Shown piece by piece: positions 1 through 9,567 of a DNA stretch of 64,000 nt (positions are counted from its first letter, which is position 1; each line of letters opens with the position of its first letter). A program made the translations under genes and the position numbers. Location: positions 30,530 to 94,529 of the forward strand of contig CAYFFG010000013.1 in the NCBI GenBank assembly GCA_964342355.1, in the 5' to 3' direction. The notes under the pieces are model-generated. The model was not told the DNA's origin. It ran no database searches and saw only the letters and a program-made list of their open reading frames with translations. This stretch comes from Hirschia sp964342355. Lineage in GTDB: Bacteria > Pseudomonadota > Alphaproteobacteria > Caulobacterales > Hyphomonadaceae.

Positions 1-890
1 TCCAACGAACTTTGTTCGGTATTGAGGTCAGAAAACCCGATGCCAAGATCACTCAGTTTGCGCAGGAGAGACGGTATTCCAGAGCGCTCCGCATTGGTAT
101 CATACTCATAGCGAAGTTCCTGGCGGTCTTCGGAGAGGACAACCTGCCATTCCGATAGGTCTTCCGGCATATCATTGAGCGGTTCGGACAGGTTCACGGT
201 CAGTGTTTTACGTCCAAGCTTCTTCATAAGAGACTGGGTCTCGTCGACGAGGATGATTTCACCTTTGGAAATGACGCCCACGCGGTCAGCCATTTCTTCG
301 GCTTCCTCGATGTAGTGGGTGGTAAGCACAATAGTGACGCCGCGTTCGCGCATCTTGCGGACCATTTCCCACATGTCTTTTCGTAGCTCGACATCAACGC
401 CGGCGGTTGGTTCGTCGAGAAACAGAATGTCGGGCTCATGGCTCAGCGCTTTGGCGATCATGACCCGGCGTTTCATACCGCCTGACAGTTCCATGATCTT
501 AGCGTCCTTTTTGTCCCACAGGGTGAGGTCTTTAAGAAGTTGCTCGATATAGGCTTTGTTTGGCGGTTTGCCGAACACGCCGCGGCTGAAGGATACGGAA
601 GTGATCACAGGCTCGAACGCATCGGTATGGAGTTCCTGAGGAACAAGACCAATGGCTGTGCGGGTTTTCCGGTAGTCTTTGACATGGTCAAATCCGCCGA
701 CAGTCACAGTGCCGCCAGAGGCGCGAACAATGCCGCATATAATGCTTATAAGAGTGGTTTTACCGGCGCCATTGGGGCCTAAAAGTGCGAAAATTTCTCC
801 TTTTCGCACTGTCAGGTCCACGTTTTTTAATGCCGTGTGACCGCTGTCATAGGCCTTGGTCAGGCCTTTGATTTCGATAACTGGATCCAT
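1..890 (-). CDS. ABC transporter ATP-binding protein, ABC-2 export type (3' end beyond window)
   Basis: ATPase subunit of an ABC-2 type exporter; it would hydrolyse ATP at the inner membrane to drive a separate permease. The protein starts MDPVIEIKGLTKAY. The Walker A motif GPNGAGKTT lies at about residues 38-46, the signature LSGGMKRR at 135-142 and Walker B ILFLDEP at 155-161, followed by an H-loop (TTHYIEEAE). The reading frame stays open to base 1, so the last residues and any permease partner lie outside the window. The fold and the C-terminal accessory domain match YadG/CcmA-like ATPases rather than importers. The substrate cannot be told from the sequence. Confidence 0.9.
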   Translation of the reverse strand, partial: MDPVIEIKGLTKAYDSGHTALKNVDLTVRKGEIFALLGPNGAGKTTLISIICGIVRASGGTVTVGGFDHVKDYRKTRTAIGLVPQELHTDAFEPVITSVSFSRGVFGKPPNKAYIEQLLKDLTLWDKKDAKIMELSGGMKRRVMIAKALSHEPDILFLDEPTAGVDVELRKDMWEMVRKMRERGVTIVLTTHYIEEAEEMADRVGVISKGEIILVDETQSLMKKLGRKTLTVNLSEPLNDMPEDLSEWQVVLSEDRQELRYEYDTNAERSGIPSLLRKLSDLGIGFSDLNTEQSSL

Positions 891-956
891 TTTTCCCCCG
901 CGGAAACAAGAGCTTCCCAGCAATATGGTGATGGAAGCGGCGTGTGATTTTCGCCG

Positions 957-1682
957 CTACAGTCTTTCGATATGGTGTTTCTCGTCCCAAAACGTATAGA
1001 AGGGCGCAGGATTTGTTTTGCTGTCGTCCAGATGTTCCATCACTTCGCGCACCACAAATTGCGTGATCTTTGGCAGATCCAGATCCATCGCTTCATCCAG
1101 GGTGAACCAGTTGAGGTCGGCAAGTTCGACGCTGTCAGCCGGACGGCGCAGATCCGCCATGACATCTTCTGAGTTGGCAATGAAGAAACGTGCGTCAAAG
1201 CGTTTGGGCCGGTAGGGTGGCGTGACCGCCTGGCCGATGAAGCGCACATCTTTAAGACAAGGCGCAACGCCCATAGCGTAAAAGTCTCGCCAGTTCTCCG
1301 GCACAGTGCTCAGGTCCACCGGGCAATCGGGTCTTTGACCGATGATCAGCCCGGTTTCTTCAAATGTCTCGCGAATACTGGTCAGAGCGAACGTGCGTGG
1401 CGAACGGGCTGTTTTCACATTGAGTTTGGTTTCACATGCTTCATTCAGTTCGGAAAGGCTTGGCGCTTCAGCGTCCTGTTCGTCGACCCCGCCGCCAGGG
1501 AAAACGTATTTGTCAGGCATGAATGTGTGACGATTGGAGCGCTGTCCCATAAGCACGCGTTTTTCCGGTCCGTCATTACGCACAAGAATGAGTGTGGCTG
1601 CGTCGCGCGGAACCACGGGTGGATCTAGGGGCTTGAGCTCTTTTGGTCTGTCCGGATCAAAAGGGTCTTTTTCCGTGGTCAT
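957..1682 (-). CDS. NUDIX hydrolase
   Basis: A 241-residue NUDIX-fold pyrophosphohydrolase. The Nudix helix is visible as RETFEETGL at residues 104-112, which holds the Mg-binding glutamates. It is preceded by FPGGGVDE at about 61-68. Some 35 residues separate this glycine stretch from the helix, more than the classical 23-residue box allows. Such an insertion is known in long NUDIX enzymes of the NUDT19/CoA-pyrophosphatase-like group, so the substrate (nucleotide, CoA or other) is open. It lies 34 bp downstream of rnr on the same strand and is probably co-transcribed with it, a common alphaproteobacterial pairing. Confidence 0.88.
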   Translation of the reverse strand: MTTEKDPFDPDRPKELKPLDPPVVPRDAATLILVRNDGPEKRVLMGQRSNRHTFMPDKYVFPGGGVDEQDAEAPSLSELNEACETKLNVKTARSPRTFALTSIRETFEETGLIIGQRPDCPVDLSTVPENWRDFYAMGVAPCLKDVRFIGQAVTPPYRPKRFDARFFIANSEDVMADLRRPADSVELADLNWFTLDEAMDLDLPKITQFVVREVMEHLDDSKTNPAPFYTFWDEKHHIERL

Positions 1683-1716
1683 CTCATTCTCCCTTATGTG
1701 TTGCTGTTTTCAGCTT

Positions 1717-4014
1717 TTATTTTTTCTTTTTGCCCAACCGCACGTTGGCAGGTCGTCCAGGTTTGCTGCGTCTGTGTTTTGCTGGCCCCCCGCCTGGACC
1801 GCCAGGACGTCCCTTGCGTGGAGCGCGATGAGCGCGCGTTTCTTCTCTGCTAGGGGCTTTTAGGTCTTTGCGCCTCGCACGCGGATTGGACAGCATTTCA
1901 AACAGCAATCCGCCATTGATGGGAGTTGCTTCGATGAGGCGTACTTCGACTTCCATCCCCAACTCATAACGGCGACCGGATTTGTCACCAACAAGCGCTG
2001 CGTGGGCTTCATCATAGACCCAATATTCAGAAGACAAATGTGCGGCAGGAATAAAGCCGTCAGCGCCGCTATCATTCAGGCGCACAAACAAGCCTGCTTT
2101 GGTCACACCTGAGATGCGTCCGCCAAATTCAGCGCCAACTTTGTCGGCCATGAATGCAGCAAGGTATCTGTCAGATGCGTCTCGCTCGGCCGCCATGGAG
2201 CGGCGTTCGGTCATGGTCAGATGCTCTGCAATCTCTTCTAAGCGCACCATCTCTTCATCCGTAAGACCTTCTGGACCAAGATCTAATGCACGAATAAGCG
2301 CACGGTGTACGATCAGGTCAGAGTAGCGTCGGATAGGGGACGTGAAATGGGCATATTTTGCGAGGTTCAGGCCGAAGTGGCCAAAATTCTCATCTGCATA
2401 GCGTGCTTGAGATTGGGAGCGCAGCACCATTTCCGAGACAAGATGCTCGTGCTCGGACATACGTGCTTTTTCTAAGAGCGCGTTAAAGCGTGCCGAGGTT
2501 TTGCCCTGTCCTTTGGCCCAGCTCATCCCGATGGTTGGCAGGAAATTACCAAGCGCGATAACTTTCTCATCGGAGGGCTCTTCATGGATACGATAGAGCA
2601 GACCGGAGCGTTTCTCTTCCAGTGTTTCCGCCGCACAAACATTGGCCTGGATCATGAACTCTTCAATGAGCTTATGCGCGTCAAATCGTTCGCGGGTAAA
2701 GACGCCGCCGACCGCGCCATCCTCAGTCAGGAGGACACGGCGTTCCGGAATGTCGAGCTCTAGCGGATTGCGGCGCTTGCGGGCTTTGCCAACAGCATAA
2801 TAGGCCTCCCAGAGAGGTTTTAAGACTGTTTCAAGCAATGGTCCTGATTTGTCGTCTGGCTTGCCATCAATGGCGGATTGCGCCTGTTCATACGAAAGTT
2901 TCGCTGCGGAACGCATCGTACCACGTATGAAGCGATGACCTATTTTCGTACCATCGTTGGAAAAACGCATCTCGACAGCAAAAGTCTCACGGAACTCTAG
3001 CTCTTTTAGTGAACACTGGTCCGCAGACAAGCATTCAGGAAGCATGGGCGACACACGGTCTGGAAAATAAGTTGAGTTTCCGCGACGAAAGGCTTCATCA
3101 TCCAATGCAGTGCCATGACGCACATAGGCAGCGACATCTGCAATGGCGACAATGACTACCCAGCCGTCTTTGTTTTGAGGATCATCGTCTGGTCGAGCAA
3201 AAACAGCATCGTCATGGTCGCGCGCATCTGCCGGGTCAATGGTGATGAGCGGGATCTGGGTTAGATCTTCGCGCGGTGTCTCTGCGGCCTCCGCCGCCTC
3301 TGCGTCTGCGATGATACTTGGCGCAAACTCATCGGGAATATCATGTGTGTGCATCGCGACGATGGACGCGGCGCGCGGATCGTCGATCTTGCCAACAATT
3401 TCTGTCACGACACCGCGTTGAGGACCGTAGGGTTTGCCCTTTTTTGGGGTTAAGCGAACGATGTCGCCTGTTTCGGCGCCGTTAGCGTCTGAAAACTCGA
3501 CAATATATTCGCGCTTGTCCTTACGACTTGTCGGCTTCACGAGCCCGCCATGTCGGTTGGCTTCATAAAGTCCGATCAGGGAGACATCGGTCGTGCGGTC
3601 AAACTTCTTGATTGACTTGGCGTACCAGGTTCCGTCCTGTGCGCGATCCACACGGCACAGCGCTCTGTCGCCGACACCGATGGTTTCTTTGCGTTTCTTC
3701 GAGCTTGGACCTGCGTAAACAATATCAGGGCCGTATGCGCCGTCCCGGCCGTGTACGCGGCCAATGAGGTCGCCCATATCGTCGACGCGTTCAAATTTGA
3801 TGACGCATGTTGGCGGCGGTGCGTCAACGGCGGCAAAGGCGCGTTTTCCGGTCCGGGCGATCGTGCCGTCCGCTTCAAGCTTTTTAAGGATCTGACGCAG
3901 CGCGACACGGTCTTCGCCTTTGACGCCAAGGCCACGTGCTATGTCTCTTTTGTTGGATTTGTCAGGGTTGCGTTCTAAAAATTCCAGAACGGCCTGTTCA
4001 GTGAGTGTGCTCAT
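1717..4014 (-). CDS. rnr: Ribonuclease R
   Basis: Processive 3'-5' exoribonuclease that degrades structured RNA and takes part in mRNA turnover, rRNA quality control and tmRNA-linked decay. The 765 residues show an N-terminal winged-helix segment (about 1-65), cold-shock-like RNA-binding domains, the RNB catalytic domain with the metal-binding aspartate cluster DPADARDHDDAV, a C-terminal S1 domain (GRISGVTKAGLFVRL), and a very basic Gly/Pro/Lys/Arg tail ending in KKKK. Length and domain order are standard for RNase R. The sequence starts MSTLTEQAVLEFLERNP. It is in the same orientation as topA and the M23 gene upstream and the NUDIX gene downstream. Confidence 0.96.
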   Translation of the reverse strand: MSTLTEQAVLEFLERNPDKSNKRDIARGLGVKGEDRVALRQILKKLEADGTIARTGKRAFAAVDAPPPTCVIKFERVDDMGDLIGRVHGRDGAYGPDIVYAGPSSKKRKETIGVGDRALCRVDRAQDGTWYAKSIKKFDRTTDVSLIGLYEANRHGGLVKPTSRKDKREYIVEFSDANGAETGDIVRLTPKKGKPYGPQRGVVTEIVGKIDDPRAASIVAMHTHDIPDEFAPSIIADAEAAEAAETPREDLTQIPLITIDPADARDHDDAVFARPDDDPQNKDGWVVIVAIADVAAYVRHGTALDDEAFRRGNSTYFPDRVSPMLPECLSADQCSLKELEFRETFAVEMRFSNDGTKIGHRFIRGTMRSAAKLSYEQAQSAIDGKPDDKSGPLLETVLKPLWEAYYAVGKARKRRNPLELDIPERRVLLTEDGAVGGVFTRERFDAHKLIEEFMIQANVCAAETLEEKRSGLLYRIHEEPSDEKVIALGNFLPTIGMSWAKGQGKTSARFNALLEKARMSEHEHLVSEMVLRSQSQARYADENFGHFGLNLAKYAHFTSPIRRYSDLIVHRALIRALDLGPEGLTDEEMVRLEEIAEHLTMTERRSMAAERDASDRYLAAFMADKVGAEFGGRISGVTKAGLFVRLNDSGADGFIPAAHLSSEYWVYDEAHAALVGDKSGRRYELGMEVEVRLIEATPINGGLLFEMLSNPRARRKDLKAPSREETRAHRAPRKGRPGGPGGGPAKHRRSKPGRPANVRLGKKKK

Positions 4015-4128
4015 GGAACAAGCCTATAACGTAATTTTGTGAACTTTGCGCGTCTAATTTGCGCAGATTGTCAGAAGACGCAGTTTATAGACCTCGTCCT
4101 GATTTGAGACGGGCCAAAATGCGTGGGT

Positions 4129-4839
4129 CTAGAACAAGGACATTTCCAGATGGCCGTGAGCAGGAAGGCGCAGTATGTCTCGTGGTTTAAGACCGTATGA
4201 ACCCCAGCGCGTGTCGTAGTTTCCTGTTAAAATTTCAAAGTGCAGATGGCGTCCGACTGGTTTGTCAGCGCTAGTGCCCATGACGCCGATGGTCTGGCCT
4301 TCGACAACGAACTGTCCAACGTGAATAGCGGCCTGGAGTTCATCTAGGTGGGCATAACGTGTGTAGACATTGTCGCCGTGATCAATCAGCAGGTAATTGC
4401 CATATGCATGATGGTATTCGGCTTCAAGAACCACACCAGCGCCTGCTGTGTAAACGGGTGTAGGGGCAGGGTGGGCAATGTCCAACCCTTTGTGAAGGCG
4501 GTGATGTTCTTCCTTAATAAGGCGTCTATAACCAAAGCCGGAGATCAGGCACCCTTCTTTGACGGGGGAGGTGTATAGCGTCACCTTATCTGTGACTTCG
4601 ACCTGACGCGCAAAGCCGACGATACGTTTCAGACGGTCAGCTTTTGGAATGTTGGAACCATAACCTTTGCGGCAAACTTGCATGACCAGAGGATAAGGGT
4701 CGAGATCAATACGCGGCGGGTTTTTAAGCGTCTCCTGAACAGCTATCGGCTTAGCCATTCGGAAGCCATTGTCCTCATCTATAGGTGTTGCCAGCGTCAT
4801 GAGGACTGACACCACGGCTGGAACCATTTCTGAGAACAT
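4129..4839 (-). CDS. M23 family metallopeptidase (LytM/peptidoglycan endopeptidase)
   Basis: Zn-dependent endopeptidase of the LytM/M23 family, expected to cut peptidoglycan cross-links or to act as a non-catalytic activator of amidases. Zinc ligands are intact: HKGLDIA (His116, Asp120) and GRHLHFEI (His198/His200), with YAHL between them. The N-terminus (MFSEMVPAVVSVLMTLATPI) is weakly hydrophobic and could be a poor signal peptide or anchor, so export is likely but not certain. There is no obvious coiled coil, so it is not a typical EnvC or NlpD. It sits between topA and rnr, which are often adjacent in this class. Confidence 0.85.
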   Translation of the reverse strand: MFSEMVPAVVSVLMTLATPIDEDNGFRMAKPIAVQETLKNPPRIDLDPYPLVMQVCRKGYGSNIPKADRLKRIVGFARQVEVTDKVTLYTSPVKEGCLISGFGYRRLIKEEHHRLHKGLDIAHPAPTPVYTAGAGVVLEAEYHHAYGNYLLIDHGDNVYTRYAHLDELQAAIHVGQFVVEGQTIGVMGTSADKPVGRHLHFEILTGNYDTRWGSYGLKPRDILRLPAHGHLEMSLF

Positions 4840-4926
4840 AACTTGACCTCAACTTGCGCAAATTTGCGTTTCGTTGAAGGTTCAAGCGGAAATCGTGCCA
4901 GCTTGGGTTGAAGCTGGCGTTACAAC

Positions 4927-7533
4927 CTATGTTGAAGCACTCTTTTTAGCGTTTGTTTTCTTCGCAGTTGTCTTTTTTGCGGCCGGTTTTTTGGAGGCTG
5001 CTTTCTTTGTCGTTTTTTTCTTTGAGCCTGCTTTTGCGTTCACCAGCTCAATTGCTTTTTCAAGCGTGATTGTATCTGGTGTCAGGTCTTTTGGCAGGGT
5101 CGCATTTGTCTTTTGATGTTTCACATAAGGACCATAGCGACCGTCGAATACCTGAATAGGGTCTTTCGTCTCTGGGTGTTCTCCCAAAGTTTTGAGCGGC
5201 TCTGCGGCCGAGCCACGACGCCCGCCCTTGGCCTTCTTTTCTTCGATCAGCGACACGGCGCGGTTAAGCCCGATCTCAAAGACGTCCATTGGATCAGAAA
5301 GGTTCGCATAGGTCTTCACGTGCTGCACATAAGGCCCGTAACGGCCAAAATTGGCGAGGATCATTTCGCCATCTTCTGGGTGAGGTCCCACTTCACGCGG
5401 CAGGTAAACCAGTTTCAGCGCTTGTTCGAGTGTTAGCTCGTCAGCTTTCCAGCCTTTAGGAATTGAACCCCGTTTTGGCTTTTCCTTTTCGACAGGTTCG
5501 CCGAGCTGGACATAGGGTCCAAACCGCCCGGTGCGCACGGTCACTTCCAGACCACTTTCTGGATCAACGCCCAGAACCTTGCCGTCTTCTGTGAGGCCGT
5601 TTTCACTGTCGGATCCATCCGTCGCGAACGGACGCGTATAGCGACAGTCGGGATAATTCGCACAACCAATAAAAGCGCCGTGGCGGCCAAGCTTCAAAGA
5701 CAATTGGCCTTCTTTACACAGCGGACACAGGCGAGGGTCTTCACCTGTTGGTTCGCCGGTTTCCTCATCCACTTTCGGCGGGAAGATGCGCGGCCCAAGA
5801 ACGTCATTAAGGACATCCAGGACATCTGATACGCGAAGTTCGGCAACTTCTTCGATCTTAGACTTAAAATTGCGCCAGAATTCCGCAAGCAGGGCTTTCC
5901 ACGCCAGCTTGCCATCAGAAACCAGATCGAGTTTTTCTTCCAGGTCAGCCGTGAAGTCATATTGCACATACTGCGTGAAATAGTTTTCCAGGAAGACCGT
6001 CACCAAACGTCCCTTGTCGTCAGGAACAAAGCGGTTTTTGTCCATGTGGACGTAATCGCGGTCACGCAGCGTCGCCAGCGTTGACGCATAAGTGGAAGGA
6101 CGGCCGATACCGAGTTCTTCCATGCGTTTAACGAGGGAAGCTTCCGTGAAACGCGGCGGAGGTTGGGTGAAATGCTGGGTGGCTTCCGCTTTTTTCAGAT
6201 TAACAGCGTCACCTTCGGTCAGCGCCGGCAACATGCGAGAGTCATCGTCATCTGATTTGTCGTCGCGGCCTTCCTGATAAAGCGTCAGATAGCCGTCGAA
6301 CTTGACCACCTGACCGGTTGCGCGCAGGACCACGCTGCCGTCTTTAGCGCGCAGATCCGCTGTTGTGCGCTCCAATAGCGCTGTGGCCATTTGCGACGCG
6401 ACTGCGCGTTTCCAGATGAGTTCGTAAAGTTTTGCCTGCTCAGCGTCTATGCGCACATCTTTCGGGTGACGTGAAAAATCAGTTGGACGAACCGCCTCGT
6501 GCGCTTCTTGAGCGTTTTTCGCCTTTGAGGAATAGCGACGCGGACTATCTGGCACATAGCGGTCGCCATAGCGTGAACCGATTTCAGAACGGGCAGCGTG
6601 ATAGGCTTCTTCGGCCATTTCCACGCCATCGGTCCGCATATAAGTGATGAAACCGGCCTCATAGAGTTTCTGCGCCGCCCCCATGGTGCGCGAAGCATTA
6701 AAGCCAAGCTTTCTGGAGGCTTCCTGTTGGAGCGTAGAGGTCGTGAATGGTGGCGGCGGATTGGATTTGACTGGTTTGGCTTCAACGGAGCCAACCACAT
6801 AATCTCCAGCGCGAACGCTCGCTATCGCTTTGTCGGCAGTTTCCTTGTTGGGCAGCGAGAATTTCTGGACCTTTTTGCCATCCAGCTCGTAAAGGCGGGC
6901 GTCGAATTCTGCGTTCGCAACCGACTCCATCAGGCCTTTGACCTGCCAGTATTCCTCGGCCTTGAACGCTTCGATTTCCATTTCGCGTTCGCAGATGAGA
7001 CGAAGGGCGACGGATTGGACACGGCCCGCAGAACGCGATCCAGGAAGCTTGCGCCACAAAACAGGAGAGAGATTGAAGCCCACCAGATAGTCGAGCGCCC
7101 GACGCGCCAGATAGGCGTCCACCAGTTCCTGGTCGATCTGACGCGGATTTTGCATCGCATCGAGGATCGACTTTTTGGTGATGGCGTTAAAAACGACCCG
7201 CTCGATCTCTTTACCTTTGAGGACGCCCCGTTTTTTGGACAGCGCATCCAGCACGTGCCAGGAAATGGCTTCGCCTTCGCGATCAGGGTCGGTTGCAAGA
7301 ATGAGGCGGTCAGCGTCTTTAACAGCGTCGGCAATGTCTTTAATACGCTTTGCGGATTTGGAATCTGTGTCCCATTTCATCGCAAATTCATCGTCCGGAT
7401 CAACAGAACCGTCTTTTGAAGGCAAGTCGCGCACATGCCCGTAGGAGGCTAGAACGACGTAGTCGCTGCCAAGATATTTGTTGATTGTTTTGGCTTTGGC
7501 AGGGGACTCTACGACAACAACTTGCATGTTCAA
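4927..7533 (-). CDS. topA: DNA topoisomerase I
   Basis: Type IA topoisomerase that relaxes negative supercoils through a transient 5'-phosphotyrosine link. The TOPRIM domain opens with VVVVESPAKAKTI and has the acidic triad DPDRE at residues 82-86. The active-site tyrosine is Tyr298 in FITYMRTDG. A single four-Cys zinc motif (CPLC...CANYPDC) follows the core, then two GRYGPYV-type C-terminal repeats. The end is a lysine/alanine-rich tail of about 30 residues, histone-H1-like, as seen in many alphaproteobacterial TopA proteins, and probably helps DNA binding. At 868 residues it has normal length. The first ATG encodes MNMQVVVVES; the second Met, two codons on, is an equally possible start. Confidence 0.97.
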   Translation of the reverse strand: MNMQVVVVESPAKAKTINKYLGSDYVVLASYGHVRDLPSKDGSVDPDDEFAMKWDTDSKSAKRIKDIADAVKDADRLILATDPDREGEAISWHVLDALSKKRGVLKGKEIERVVFNAITKKSILDAMQNPRQIDQELVDAYLARRALDYLVGFNLSPVLWRKLPGSRSAGRVQSVALRLICEREMEIEAFKAEEYWQVKGLMESVANAEFDARLYELDGKKVQKFSLPNKETADKAIASVRAGDYVVGSVEAKPVKSNPPPPFTTSTLQQEASRKLGFNASRTMGAAQKLYEAGFITYMRTDGVEMAEEAYHAARSEIGSRYGDRYVPDSPRRYSSKAKNAQEAHEAVRPTDFSRHPKDVRIDAEQAKLYELIWKRAVASQMATALLERTTADLRAKDGSVVLRATGQVVKFDGYLTLYQEGRDDKSDDDDSRMLPALTEGDAVNLKKAEATQHFTQPPPRFTEASLVKRMEELGIGRPSTYASTLATLRDRDYVHMDKNRFVPDDKGRLVTVFLENYFTQYVQYDFTADLEEKLDLVSDGKLAWKALLAEFWRNFKSKIEEVAELRVSDVLDVLNDVLGPRIFPPKVDEETGEPTGEDPRLCPLCKEGQLSLKLGRHGAFIGCANYPDCRYTRPFATDGSDSENGLTEDGKVLGVDPESGLEVTVRTGRFGPYVQLGEPVEKEKPKRGSIPKGWKADELTLEQALKLVYLPREVGPHPEDGEMILANFGRYGPYVQHVKTYANLSDPMDVFEIGLNRAVSLIEEKKAKGGRRGSAAEPLKTLGEHPETKDPIQVFDGRYGPYVKHQKTNATLPKDLTPDTITLEKAIELVNAKAGSKKKTTKKAASKKPAAKKTTAKKTNAKKSAST

Positions 7534-7735
7534 TTCTCCCTGTCAGACCAAGTCAGAACCCGATCGGATGTTGAGGTAACCAGTGGGCGCTCAAGATATC
7601 CGGACGGTATTCAGAGCGGCGGAAGTTGGTTGACGAACGCGTGAAAGTCAATCGAGGCAAACGCGTGTTTCCCCGTGAATTTGGCAATTATTTCGCTTTT
7701 TTTGAGATTTTGATGCGGCTGATTCTTCGATTGCG

Positions 7736-8863
7736 TCAGTTTTTGGCATCAAGATTAAGCGCCGCCATACCGCCGGGAGAGGTGGTTGCGACACCGCCTA
7801 ATTCAAGCTCTGTTAAAGCTGCGTTTATCGTTCGAACATCGGCGCCAATGACCCGCGATAATTCTTCAACGTGAATGGGTGTGGGGGACAAAGCAGTTTG
7901 AAGCGCATGCAGGATACTGGGTGAAGAGGCGGTAAGCGCTGGCGGTTCAATCGGAGACATAGAACGCTTTTCGGAAACATTTAATGGCGCAGAGCCTTCC
8001 AGGGCGTTGATGACATCCTTGGCGTTTTCAATCAGCCAGGCGCCTTGTTTGATGAGGCCGTTTGAGCCGCGCGTGCGTTCATCAAGCGGTGATCCAGGCA
8101 CCGCCATGACCTCACGGCCTTGTTCAAGCGCGGTGCGGGCAGAAATCAAAGAACCGGAACGCAGAGCCGCCTCACAGACGACAACACCTAAGGCTAATCC
8201 AGTGATCAGGCGATTGCGTTTTGGAAAGTCACGCGCGGTGGCTGTATATCCAAAAGGTGTTTCAGAAACGATTGCGCCATGTTCGAGAATGGCTTGATAC
8301 AGGCCACTATGCTCAGGCGGATAAACAGATGTGGGACCGCCTGCCAGGACAGCGATGGTTGTGCCGGTTTTTAAAGCGGCGGCGTGCGCTTCACCGTCTA
8401 TGCCGCGTGCGAGGCCGGAGACAATTGTGTAGCCGGACGCGGCAAGTTCCTCAGCGATCTCACGTGTGATCTTGCGGCCTGCAGCGGATGCGTTGCGCGA
8501 TCCGACAATCGCGATTCCAGGTTTGGCGAATGCTTCCATCTGACCGCGTACGGCGATCATTGGCGGTGGCGGTGTTAGCGCGGCAAGCGGGGCTGGAAAG
8601 TCCTGTTCGTCAAATGCGATATAGCGCACGCCCTGTTTGGCTGCTGCTGCGATTTCGTCTTCTATCGCTGAAAGTGGAGGCGGAGTGAGATTGCGGGATT
8701 TGCCTGCGCGCGTTGATAGTTCCGGCAAAGCCTCCAGCACGGCGTCAATGTCATATTGAAAGCGCGCCATGAGTTGGGCGTAGGTGATTGCGCCGACATT
8801 GGGCGTTCGAGCGAGTTGTAAGCGTTTGGCGCGATGAGAGTCAGTGAGATTTGCAAACGCCAT
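7736..8863 (-). CDS. dprA: DNA-processing protein DprA
   Basis: Rossmann-fold single-strand DNA-binding protein that loads RecA on incoming DNA during natural transformation. Recognisable elements are the N-terminal helical region (RLQLARTPNVGAITYAQL), the core with IVGSRNASAAGRK and GLARGIDGEAHAAAL, VLAGGPTSVYPPEH and SGSLISARTALEQGREVMAVPG, and a C-terminal winged-helix (DprA_WH) segment of about 60 residues. The start at 8863 (MAFANLTDSHR) follows the plsY stop by 4 bp and gives 375 residues. A longer frame exists up to 8914, but its extra residues only mirror the plsY 3' end. It is in an operon with plsY. Confidence 0.93.
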   Translation of the reverse strand: MAFANLTDSHRAKRLQLARTPNVGAITYAQLMARFQYDIDAVLEALPELSTRAGKSRNLTPPPLSAIEDEIAAAAKQGVRYIAFDEQDFPAPLAALTPPPPMIAVRGQMEAFAKPGIAIVGSRNASAAGRKITREIAEELAASGYTIVSGLARGIDGEAHAAALKTGTTIAVLAGGPTSVYPPEHSGLYQAILEHGAIVSETPFGYTATARDFPKRNRLITGLALGVVVCEAALRSGSLISARTALEQGREVMAVPGSPLDERTRGSNGLIKQGAWLIENAKDVINALEGSAPLNVSEKRSMSPIEPPALTASSPSILHALQTALSPTPIHVEELSRVIGADVRTINAALTELELGGVATTSPGGMAALNLDAKN

Positions 8864-8867
8864 GAGG

Positions 8868-9485
8868 TTAGGCTTTGTCTTTCTTTTTACCGCCAATCTT
8901 GCCTTCCGTGCCATTGAGCAGGCGGCGAATGTTCTCCCGATGGCGATAGAACAGTAAAATACTCAAGCCTGCGGTCACCAGCACCGCGAACATGTCGCCA
9001 ATCAGGAACCATGTGAAGACAGGCAGAAGAGCGGCCGTGACAAGCGCGGCTAGAGATGAATAACGGAACGCCACAGCAATCGAGAGCCAGGAAATCGCAA
9101 ATGCGATACCGACCTGCCACATAATGCCAAACAACATGCCGATGAATGTGGCGACGCCCTTGCCGCCCTTGAACTTTAGCCAGACAGGATAGCAGTGTCC
9201 GACAAATGCTGCGGCGCCCGCGATAAGACCAGGATGAAATCCGAACAACACATTGCAGATTGCGGCTGCAATACCGGCTTTTCCAGCGTCTAGAATCAAT
9301 GTGGCGAGCGCCAAATCCTTCCGGCCCGTGCGCAGAACATTAGTTGCGCCGATATTGCCTGAGCCGATCTGGCGAATGTCGCCTAGCCCTGCAAGCTTGG
9401 TGATGACCAGACCGAATGGGACTGATCCAAAAAGGTAACCGCCGAGTATGGAAAGAGAAAAAGCAATTGATGCGTCGATAGTCAT
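8868..9485 (-). CDS. plsY: Glycerol-3-phosphate acyltransferase PlsY
   Basis: Inner-membrane enzyme that transfers the acyl group from acyl-phosphate to glycerol-3-phosphate, the first step of phospholipid synthesis. All three family motifs are present: an early LFGSVPFG segment, SGNIGATNVLRTGRK, and the KGGKGVATF loop. About five hydrophobic spans cover the 205 residues, with a cytoplasmic lysine-rich tail (KIGGKKKDKA). Size and topology match the family. It is immediately upstream of dprA on the minus strand (4 bp gap). Confidence 0.95.
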   Translation of the reverse strand: MTIDASIAFSLSILGGYLFGSVPFGLVITKLAGLGDIRQIGSGNIGATNVLRTGRKDLALATLILDAGKAGIAAAICNVLFGFHPGLIAGAAAFVGHCYPVWLKFKGGKGVATFIGMLFGIMWQVGIAFAISWLSIAVAFRYSSLAALVTAALLPVFTWFLIGDMFAVLVTAGLSILLFYRHRENIRRLLNGTEGKIGGKKKDKA

Positions 9486-9567
9486 CGAAAACGCCTCACG
9501 ATCAACGCGCTAATTGCGCAGGGTGCAACTTCACATATCGGTCGTGATTTAGATCGGCAAGTAGGGT

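Noticed and set aside
6598..7419. 273-codon open frame on the plus strand
   Set aside because: Lies entirely antisense to topA in a codon-biased region; no domain, signal or ribosome site.
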